DNA of 40,061 bases. It comes from Zygnema cylindricum (taxonomy: Eukaryota > Streptophyta > Zygnematophyceae > Zygnematales > Zygnemataceae). How positions within the stretch are numbered: position 1 is the first letter of the stretch; each line of letters opens with the position of its first letter. Shown piece by piece: positions 21,964 to 30,665 of this stretch. Where the stretch lies: contig JBBHKE010001408.1 of assembly GCA_037447655.1 (NCBI GenBank), positions 95,166 through 135,226 on the forward strand. Reading direction: 5' to 3'. The notes below the pieces were generated by a model. It was not told the origin of the DNA and made no database searches. It was given only the letters and a program-made list of their open reading frames with translations. Position numbers and translations under genes: made by a program.

Positions 21964-22052
21964 ATGTTGTGTATCGGTAAAAAATTTATCGCGATAACAC
22001 CGATATCGATAGTTATCGGTTATCGAACGGTCAGAGATTCCGATATATCGGC
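21964..22052. mobile_element. hAT-like CGATA repeat, inverted relative to 8186-8278
   Basis: Reads TTGTGTATCGGTAAAAAATT, then TATCGCGATAACACCGATAT, then GGTTATCGAACGGTCAGAG and CGATATATCGG. It aligns with the repeat in intron 6 of the pseudouridine synthase gene along about 88 bp. Confidence 0.55.
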
Positions 22053-22296
22053 CTGAGACCAACAAATTCCATATTGGCGATAACTTTAAAAAAATATAGT
22101 ATGCATACAATAGTACTTTAAAACATGTTGTATTATATTATTGACTTTATATAGCGTGGCATGCCACGTATTAGATTCTGTTCCGTCTCCATTTAACTGC
22201 GATTTGTTACGGACAACGCAGCACATAAACGTTGGCCAGTTAACTGAAAAGAAATTTTATAGCAACGTACGAAATTTTACTGAAAAACTGGTGAAC

Positions 22297-22509
22297 ATGG
22301 AACGGAAAAAAGACGACGAACACAAAGTACAACAGACGAAAAATAACATTCTGCGCGCCGCCGAAATCGAACGGACGACTTGGAATGAGAAAACACGAGC
22401 GGACAGCCAGCGTGAGCGCCGGCATCCCGGAATGGCTCTTTTGGCAGCTTTTGCCAAAAAAGCCGACCGATTGACACGTGTCAGGTCCTTAGTGGATCTC
22501 AAGGAATAA
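22297..22509 (+). CDS. Hypothetical small charged protein
   Basis: An ATG-initiated frame of 70 codons, very rich in Lys, Arg, Glu and Asp (MERKKDDEHKVQQTKNN, then HPGMALLAAFAKKADRL), probably helical. The frame is open upstream to 22141 without an ATG. A second ATG frame of 59 residues (22522-22701) begins 13 nt after the stop but runs into the hAT-like repeat, so it is doubtful. The whole lies between the arms of inverted repeat 1, so it could be a captured gene piece or transposon cargo. Two minus-strand frames are also open here, which lowers confidence. Confidence 0.25.
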   Translation: MERKKDDEHKVQQTKNNILRAAEIERTTWNEKTRADSQRERRHPGMALLAAFAKKADRLTRVRSLVDLKE

Positions 22510-22679
22510 AAGGACAAAGTCATGGCGTCGGATGTGAAAGGTACATCGTTTATACTGGATCCGTATCAAAACCGTACAAATCTCATGGTGGCTACTGTAC
22601 TTTTTGTGCTTGCACACGTCCGGGGAATAACACGTACAGTTGAGTGTACTAGCCGTAGATTTATCTGTACGGTCTGTAC

Positions 22680-22856
22680 AAATATCGCCGATAGTTATTG
22701 ATATCGGTGTTATCGCCGATAATAACCGATAAACATCGGTTATTTATCGGCGATAACACCTTTAAAGATATATCGTACCAATAAATCGATTATAGGATAC
22801 CCGAAAAAAGGTCCATATCGGTTATCGGCAAATCCTTACCGATACACAACACTAAT
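22680..22856. mobile_element. hAT-like palindromic end next to inverted repeat 1
   Basis: CGATA/TATCG palindromes (CGGTGTTATCGCCGATAAT, then ATTTATCGGCGATAACACC) lead to ACCGATACACAACACTAAT, the same terminal block as at 8260-8278. The right arm of inverted repeat 1 starts at its last bases. Confidence 0.5.
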
Positions 22857-22906
22857 GTTTTGCATACAATAGGCATATTGTATGGGCCTACTTTCACCTA
22901 CTTTTG
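22855..22906. repeat. Inverted repeat 1, right arm
   Basis: Reverse-complement partner of 19876-19927; see that entry. Confidence 0.85.
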
Positions 22907-23097
22907 CACTATGCTTCTTTGCCTTCGCTGTTTTTTTGTGCTTGCTTTTAGGTTGTTTGAAATTTTTCCTTCGAACGTTGAGATGTTCCGTTCGTAGAAG
23001 TAAAACATCACCATCATCGTCATCATGCAGTGAGATTGTAAGCTTTAAAAATCTTTGACGAACGCTCTTACAAATCTTACATTTCAGACTACGCTTA

Positions 23098-23877
23098 GGG
23101 TATGTCCCCATGTACTTGTAACTTAGCGAACTTACTTTGTATTTTAGCGCGGATCCGCCGGACCCGATTTTCAAGTAACCTTATGTCTGTAGGGACGAAA
23201 TCGTATCTTACACTTGTGATGACTGTATATGTCGACAATACCTCTGACGGTTGTCAACGTCTACAATCTGTGGTCGCATGTTATTTTTTGGAACTACCTG
23301 TGTCGTCGCATGTCTAACCGTGACATTGTAGACGTACCGCCTTCCGACCATGTGCCGTTTCACGGTTGAAGACGAGGCGCTTTGCCTTTGCGTCTCCTAT
23401 CCGATCGACGTGAAATGGCATCAGAATTTGAAGACCCCTGTAAAAAAGAAATCCGTAATGGACTAAAACGGACAAAACCAAACAAATTATGTACCTTTTT
23501 TTGTTGTATTTGAACTCAAACGGGCAAAACATAGCGAATTCTGTAATTTTCTTTATCCTTGGAAATTGTTTGAAATTTTTCAAAAATTACGGTACGTGCG
23601 AAGATATGTTCTTGTTTGTTTATTGAAAATACCTAGTTTTAAAACACATCGCGCATGTGTTTTAAACGTAAGGTTGAAAATGACGTTTTTTGTCGTGGAA
23701 GTTGGTCGAAAACACAAGACGACAAATTTTCATACATTCTAAATTAGAGGATGACGCAAATTGTACTCTACAAATTTGCGATTCCTTTTGTACGGTTGCA
23801 ACTTCGGCAATACGACGCTAAGTTTTACAGGAAAACGACAGAAAAAAACCCTTACTTATGCACACGGGGACATACCC
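23098..23877. mobile_element. 780-bp Harbinger-like element with TTA duplication
   Basis: The ends are GGGTATGTCCCC (23098-23109) and its exact reverse complement (23866-23877), with weaker matching for several more bases inward. TTA flanks both sides (23095-23097 and 23878-23880), as expected for PIF/Harbinger insertions. Inside is a perfect 12-bp-stem hairpin and a minus-strand frame (23583-23314) that I do not recognise as transposase. It is probably non-autonomous. Confidence 0.7.
23638..23666. repeat. Perfect hairpin, 12-bp stem and 5-nt loop
   Basis: TTTAAAACACAT, loop CGCGC, ATGTGTTTTAAA. It lies near the right end of the Harbinger-like element. Confidence 0.8.
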
Positions 23878-23952
23878 TTAGAAACCTTTCACGATTGTCG
23901 ATAATCAAACATTAGCCTACGTCGTGCCACTCACAATAAGGGTGAAGTTCCA

Positions 23953-24309
23953 TCATAGGTTTCTATAATTATATGGCAAACTCTCCAGACCGGGTCGATT
24001 GAGTCGATGTTCCATCACGTAGAGTTTGTAAGCCACGTGTTCTAAAGTGAATGGCGCCACGCAAGCTACGATCGGATATTGAATATCTTTTATATTTTTA
24101 ACACCGACAAACTTAACTTCAAATCTTAACTTGCGTACCATGTACATGCGTACGAAGTAATCATACGACAAAACTTTTATACTTTTTGCAGACGCCAGTC
24201 TGTACGCCAGCTCATTTTTTAGGGTTTCGGTTTTCGAACATAACGAAAGTCTTTTGAGAAAAATAGTGTGACGAACAAAAGTTACTGAAAATAGCGTGAC
24301 GAGGGAATG
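23953..24309 (-). CDS. Unidentified open frame, protein-like
   Basis: A 118-codon open frame without an early ATG (the first ATG codons are in the FVRMYMVRK stretch). It includes KNELAYRLASAKSIKVLS, VKFVGVKNIKDIQYPIVAC and FTLEHVAYKLYVMEHRLNR, ending YNYRNL-stop. The composition is that of a folded soluble protein and no family is recognised. It sits between the Harbinger-like element and Copia-1. It could be an exon, a captured fragment or old transposon coding sequence. The N-terminal third contains a repeated GTCAC(G/A)CTATTTT motif and is probably not coding. Confidence 0.3.
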   Translation of the reverse strand, partial: HSLVTLFSVTFVRHTIFLKRLSLCSKTETLKNELAYRLASAKSIKVLSYDYFVRMYMVRKLRFEVKFVGVKNIKDIQYPIVACVAPFTLEHVAYKLYVMEHRLNRPGLESLPYNYRNL

Positions 24310-24455
24310 TTACAAAATTTCGTTTTTATTTTCGGTTGTATTTTAGAAAGGGCGTGTCATGCGCAAATCTGAAGATTTCTCGTTGGTTTTCTATCATGAC
24401 ATGTAGGTTAATCGTCCAACGTGTCACGATATTTTTTTCTGTATCTACCAACTAT

Positions 24456-25455
24456 TGTTCTATGACTACCGGTACAGGTGGAGCTGCAGCACTAGTTGTA
24501 GAAGTAGACATGTTTTTCAACAGAAGCTAACAAGAATCCTAACAAACAGCAGTTTTGTGAACACTACAGAATCACACACACATATCCAAATACAACCAAA
24601 ATCAGCATACAATTAGATCACCATGCACATCGTCAATTCCCAAAATTGCAGCATAAATGGTCTTGTAAACCATAAAATATAGAAGTTGGAAGTTTCCCAA
24701 AAACTGCCTCTAATTTTGCATATTTTCAACACAAGATGATACATTTTTTCTACGTCCTACACTTTATACACTGAGAGTATGTCTAATCTAACTAACTAAT
24801 CAACAACTAACACCTGGTGGTATCATACTGCACTACAAAATGACAAGGCTGTACGTCATTGTACTCACGGTACTTTCAAAACCCTAATTCCCGCTAGCCG
24901 TAATCTAACTGACGAAAGACTAAATTTTAATGCGCTAAAAACAAACCAATGTGTTTCAAATATTTTTTCAGTTTCGACGTCATACAAATAATGTTGGTTT
25001 TGCTTAGTCATTGTCAGTCGCGACAGTCCACCCGATGAGTCCACCCGATTGTTGTTCAGAAGTACGATCCACCTGGGCGTGTACAGTTCTGCTTAGTCAC
25101 CTGTGGTCCCCGCACTAATCTCGTCCGTCGACTTGATTCGTTACCAACGGTACACGTTATTCCGTACAGGTAATTGTTCCCAGATGCACGCTTTTAATTT
25201 TGCCCGTCCGATCTTGTGATTCTGCACGTTCGATAATCAACGCGTGTATGTTGTTTTCGGCGCTTTTCTGGAATATCTGCACAAGCCTTAGATACCGACG
25301 TGTGTCCCTGTAGACGTACAACATACCTACAACATACTCTGCTAATATAACACTAATAAAGGTAAGTATTACAATTTGACTTAGACAAAAATATTCTAAG
25401 TCCTAAAATCCTCCTCACACTATTATCTGCTGAGATAAAAGCTTTAATTTCAACA
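24456..25455 (-). repeat. Copia-1 3' LTR (1000 bp)
   Basis: Begins TGTT and ends AACA on the plus strand and aligns throughout with 29681-30665. On the minus (element) strand it starts right after the polypurine tract. Its far end carries a copy of the first codons of gag (MSTSTT...APPVP at 24511-24456), because in this element gag begins inside the LTR. Scattered substitutions and an about 16-bp duplicated CCACCCGATGAGT-type stretch (25028-25053) distinguish it from the 5' LTR, so the insertion is not recent. No matching 5-bp target duplication was found. Confidence 0.85.
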
Positions 25456-25470
25456 CTCCCCTAAAGCTTT
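25456..25470 (-). other. Copia-1 polypurine tract
   Basis: AAAGCTTTAGGGGAG on the minus strand, directly before the LTR TGTTG end. It is the plus-strand primer site for reverse transcription. The same 15 bases precede the LTR of Copia-3 at 39696-39710. Confidence 0.75.
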
Positions 25471-27920
25471 AGACTCAGCTAGTCACTTAGTCCAATAACA
25501 TCTCTGCAAAACTGTAACTTTGGTGCAAGGAGAGCCTTGGTTAGCATGTCTGCGACCATCTTTTCATCAACCAAATAACACAATTTGATGACTCTAGCAA
25601 GCACATTTTCTCGGACAAAGTGTAACCTGATATCCATGTGCTTACTTTTAAAGTGATGGCTGGGATTGGAGGCAATGGCAATGGCAGCCTGGTTATCGCA
25701 CCATATAACTTGAGGTCTAGCCTGCATGTACCCAAGTTCTTGTAGAAGTGCTTTCACCCATGGGAGCTCTTTAAGTACCGAGCTTGCAGCCACATATTCC
25801 GACTCCATTATTGACTGTGCCGTGACCATCTGAAGCTTGCTCCTCCAGCAACAAGTTCCATTTCCAATTTGCAAGACAAAACCAGTCGTTGACTTTCTGC
25901 TAGACATGTCGCAATAGCTAGCATCGCTCCAAGTCTGCAGTTTCACTTCTCCACCTCCAAGAACGAGTTTGAGGTTCCGAGTCCCTGCAAGGTAACCCAG
26001 AAACCTCTTTGTGGCTTCCCAGTCTGATTTCTTCGAATTGCGCAAGCTCCTACTTAGAACACCAACAGCAGCTGTGATATCCGACCTCGTGCAGTTCATA
26101 AAATAGATGAGACTGCCTACTTCCTGCCTGTATGTTTTAGAGGCCATAAACTCCTCCTCCCCTGACTCTAGACTCTCACTGACTAAAATACCAGAATCTG
26201 AGTCATCTCCCTACAATTTCTATCTAAACTTTATAGGAGTTACACACCCTTTTACTTCCTTCATTTCGAATTTTTCAAGCATATTTCCTATAGCCTCTTT
26301 TTGAGTCAACATGATTACTTTCTTGTTCCTATCTCTCTCTACTTGTATTCCTAAAATATACTTGGACTCTCCGAGGTCATTAATCTCAAATCTTGATTTT
26401 AAGGCTTCCTTAATGCGGTTTATTTCACTCATATACTTGCTTATAAGTAGCAGATCATCTACATATATAGCAATATAAAGTACTCCATCCTCCGCTTACA
26501 ATATATACACAGAGTGATCTAAACTAATCCTTTTAAAACCTAGTCCAGTCAGAAACTCATCTAACTTTAGGTTCCACATCATAGGGGCATGTTTCAGCCC
26601 ATACAAAGATTTTGACAGTTTACACACTATTTTCTCCTTTCCTTTTTCTTCATACATTTCTGGTTGCTTCATATATATAGTTTCTTCTAACTCTCCATGC
26701 AAAAAGGTTGTTTTTGACGTCCATCTGATGGACTTCCATATTCTCAATTGCAGCAAGACTTAATAGAATTCTAACAGTTGGAAATCTTACAACCGGAGAG
26801 AAAGTCTACTCAAAATCAATTTCCTCTTTTTGATTGTAACCTTTGGCCACAAGTCTGGCCTTATACCTTTCAATTGTGCCATCCGGGTTTAATTTTACCT
26901 TGAACACCCATTTACTCTCAATGGCTTTTTTGTTCGGAAGAAACTAGACCAACTCCCAGGTTTGAGCTTCCATAATGGATTTCATTTCGTCATTTGCTGC
27001 CTCGATCCAGTGAGTTCTTTCCGGTGATGAGAAGGCCTCCCGAATGGTCACAAGTTCTTGCGAGGCGGTAGAGAATGCAAAGTGCAATCCAGATTGCAGA
27101 CGGCTGCTAGATCTCCTTCCCCTTGGAAATTTTGAGGCGCAGATTGATGGATGTCTGGCGTTAATTGTCTGTCGTGGAGTGGGATGTGTGTCATCCAAGA
27201 GTGGTGCAACTGGCTCGGATGGAGCCGTAAGAGTGACTTGAGGGTCCGTGGACACAGTCTCTATAGGTGGCTGCTGAGGAACCTGAAAGCAAATTATCTT
27301 CTTTGTGTCATTGATGAAATATTCCTACAATTTTTTTTCCGTCGGTTTATCTGTCATGGTGAAATTATCAGCAGATTCTCCGTCATCTTTTAAAATGATA
27401 TTTCTTGACACAACTAATTTTTTTTTATCAAATACATACACCGTATACCCCTTAGAGTTATCATCATATCCCATTAGAATACGCGGTAAGCCTTTCGGTT
27501 CCATTTTCCAAGTGTTTTATGATGTGTTAAGAATGAAGCACTTATTGCCAAAAACTTTAAAATGATTGACCTGAGGTTTCTTGCCTGTCCATAGCTTAAA
27601 TGGTGTAGTGCTAAGTGATATTGATGCAATCCTATTCTTCATATAAACTGCACAGTTAAGGGCCTCAGCCCAGAATTTCAAATCTACATTTTTGTTTGCA
27701 AGCATGGATCTAACACTCTTTGTAACTGTTCTATTTAACCTTTCTGAAACACCATTATGTTGAGGCGTATATGGAACCGTCAGCTGCCGATTAATACCCT
27801 CATCCAAAAGAAACTTTTTAAATTCATAGGACATATACTCCCCGCGTTGTCCGATCTCAATTCCAAAATCGGAACTCCATGTAGTTTCTCCTCCCAAGCT
27901 TTATAGTGTTTGAAGTGTTT

Positions 27921-28050
27921 AAACACTTCACTATTCTCCTTCATAAAATAAACTTTTGTAAATCTGGAAAATATTTGAATTGTTCAAACACTTCACTCTT
28001 CTCCTTCATAAAATAAACTTTTGTAAAATTGGAAAAAACGTCAGGAAATG
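27921..28050. repeat. 65-bp tandem duplication inside the Copia-1 integrase
   Basis: Unit 1 starts at 27921 and unit 2 at 27986 (AAACACTTCACT, then CTCCTTCATAAAATAAAC), with a few differences. 65 is not a multiple of three, so it breaks the integrase frame. Confidence 0.85.
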
Positions 28051-29666
28051 TGACCATAAAGCGAACTCCTCCTGGAGAAGGCACTTGAGCCGGGCCTAAA
28101 ACATCAAAATGTATGAGCTGAAGTAATCTTTCTGAACGATGTTCTGATTCTTGATGAAACGGTAATGTATAAATTTTACCCAATGAGCATCCATCAAAAG
28201 TCTTAACGGGTTGATCTGTGAGAGAAACACCTTCTACTTTGCCAGCATTTACCATTTTCCTCAAACTATCATCGTAAACATGTCCTAGTTTTATATGCCA
28301 TAACTCATTTTCAAACAAAACACTAGAGTAAAGAGCATCATTTTCCTTAGTATTAGCCATATCCATACGGTACATTTTGCTTTCTACCCTAGTTTCTGTG
28401 ACTGCTACCTTACCTAGTTTGCTAACAACTTGCCTACCCCCTTTAAGGGTGACCTCAAATCCTTTGCTTTCAACAAGTGATGTAAAAAAAATGTATTTTT
28501 TGGAGTCCGAGACATACAAAACATTGTGAAGTGTTCTTTCAACCGACTTCCCTCCTACATCTGCCAACAGAGAAACATCACCCTGAGCAGTAGTTTGAGC
28601 ATTCATGCCACATGCATAGTAGATATTCCTTGCAGGTGTAGCTATAAGATTAGTAAAGATCGACTTGTTTTAGCACATGTGGGCCGATGATCGTATGTCC
28701 ATGATCCAACCGGCGTCCTAAGAGCCCTCCATTGCTGTCGGTATAACAAATAGTTCTGATTCATCTTGCTTGTTGAAGCTCAATGACTGATCCTCCTCAA
28801 TAGCAGATGAAGAAAACATAGAATTAGTTTGAACATGCTTTCCAGACAAGCCCTAATTAAATGGACTATGCTGCCAACCCGGCATATATAGACCCGTTTC
28901 ATTTGCCTTTTTCAATTTAGGACAATATCTATAGCCATGACCATGTTCCGAACAATAAAAATAGGCGGTCAAAGACTGTCTATTTTGTCATTGATTAAAC
29001 TGCTTAAACTAACCCTGTTTTTGGTTAAGCTGATTCCTAGGATGATTAAACATATTTCTTGACTGGTTAAATTAACCTTTCCTCTCAAAATTTGTGTTAA
29101 AAGCTTCGACTTGCCTTTCTCCATTAAGAACCTTTGAGGTAGACTCTTCTTCAAAAATAATGTTGATAGCTAACTGAAGTGTCCAACTAGCTTTATCATG
29201 CTTTTTAAGTGCAACAGATGCATTTTTCATACTGCTAGGAAGACCTCTAACGACCAAAGCAGTTTGCTGAAATTCACGAAAGGTACCACCAGCACAAGCA
29301 TAAGCATCAATAAGAGCTCAAAAGTTATCGGTATACTCGACCATCATTCCCCCCGAGTATTTCTAGTCCCCGATCTTTCCTGCCATTAGAAGTTCTTCCT
29401 GAATGTTCGCCTTCTCGTAAGACTCCTTAAGAGATTTCCAAATATCAATCGCCTTCTTCATTTTGATTTGTGACATAACCAGGTTCTTCGAGAGACATAG
29501 TTTCAAAGTATTTCGAGCCTCTGATTTTTTTTCGCCCAAGTTGGATCAAATTCATCAAGTGATCCATCCAGAATCTCCATCAAACTTGAGGTTTCAAAGT
29601 ACAACTCAACCATATCCGCCCAGTAAGCATATTTTTGCCCATTAAAGATAGGAATTCTTGAAAACA

Positions 29667-29680
29667 GGCCCATAGTTTGT
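29667..29680 (-). other. Copia-1 candidate primer-binding site
   Basis: Directly after the LTR CA end the minus strand reads ACAAACTATGGGCC. TATGGGCC is complementary to the anticodon loop region of initiator tRNA-Met, at the same place where Copia-2 has a longer match. The site lies within the gag frame. The match is short, so this rests partly on the analogy. Confidence 0.45.
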
Positions 29681-30665
29681 TGTTTTATGACTATTGGTAC
29701 AGGTGGAGCTGCATCAATAGTTGTAGAAGTAGACATGTTTATCAACACAAGCTAATAAGAATCCTACCAAACAGTAGTTTTCTGAACACTACAGAATTAA
29801 ACTTTACAACTTTAACTACAACCAAAGTCAGCATACAACTAGATCACCATGCACACTGTCAATTCCCAAAATTGTAGCATAAACAGTCTAGTAAACCGTA
29901 AAATATGGAAGCTGGAAGTTTCCCAAAAACTGCCTCAAAGTTTCCATGCTCTCAAAACTGAATGATTACATTTTTTCTAAGTCCTAAACTTTATACACTG
30001 AGAGTATGTCTGATCTAACTAACTTATCAACAAGAAACACCTGACGCTATTGTACTGCAGTACAAAATGACAAGGTACCGGAATTGTACGTCATTGTACT
30101 CACGGTACTTTCAAAACTCTAATTTCCGCTAGCTGTAATCTGAGTGATGAAACACTAATTTTTAATGCGCTAAAATACAAAACAATGTGTTTCAAATATT
30201 TTCAATTTTGATGCCGTACAACTAATGTTGGTTTCGCTTAGTCATGGTCTGTCGCGCAGTCCACCCGATTGTTGTTTGAAGTACGGTCCACCTGGGCGCG
30301 TACATTTATGCTTGGTCACCAATGGTCCCCGCACGAATCTCGTCCGTCGACTCGATTTGTTACCAACGGTACTCGTTATTCCGTACAGTCAATTGTTCAC
30401 AAATGCTCGCTTTTAATTCTGTGCGTCTGTACCTGTGGTTTAGCTCGTTCGATAGTCAACGCGTGAATGTTGTTGTCGGCGCTCTTTTGGAATATTTGCA
30501 CAAGTCTTAGATACTGACGCGTGTCCCTGTAGACGTACAAAATACTCTGCTATTGTAACACTAATAAAGGTAAGTATTAATATCTGACTTAGACAAAAAA
30601 ATATTTTAAGTCCTAAAATCCTCCTCACACTCTCATCAGCTGAGATCAAAGCTTTGATTTCAACA
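29681..30665 (-). repeat. Copia-1 5' LTR (985 bp)
   Basis: Partner of 24456-25455, with TG...CA ends. On the minus strand it starts at 30665 against Helitron helicase sequence and ends at 29681, after the gag start codon (29736). About 18 gag codons are therefore encoded in the LTR. Confidence 0.85.

Larger units (their letters stand above)
25479..29736 (-). pseudogene. Copia-1 gag-pol remnant
   Basis: Domains in Copia order on the minus strand: gag start (29736, then SRIPIFNGQKYAYW), gag core (ALKKHDKASWTLQLA), degenerate zinc knuckle (CSEHGHGYRYC, about 28935), protease remnant (WIMDIRSSAHM, where the usual DSG is DIR), and pre-integrase LWHIKLGH. The integrase follows with its first Asp (IHFDVLGP), GEYMSYEF and HNGVSERLNRT; the expected second Asp just before GEY is missing. 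The reverse transcriptase shows KTTFLHGELEETIYMKQPE, SLYGLKHAP and YVDD at about 26440-26470. The RNase H (26147-25479) includes MESEYVAAS and ADMLTKALLAPKL. Several stops, frame changes and a 65-bp tandem duplication in the integrase make it inactive. The pol order integrase-RT-RNase H identifies Copia. Confidence 0.9.

Noticed and set aside
24456-25455. Interpretation of this copy as LTR plus leader of a second tandem Copia-1 element
   Set aside because: The repeat ends in TG...CA exactly and Copia-2 shows the same extent, so an LTR that includes the gag start is the simpler reading.
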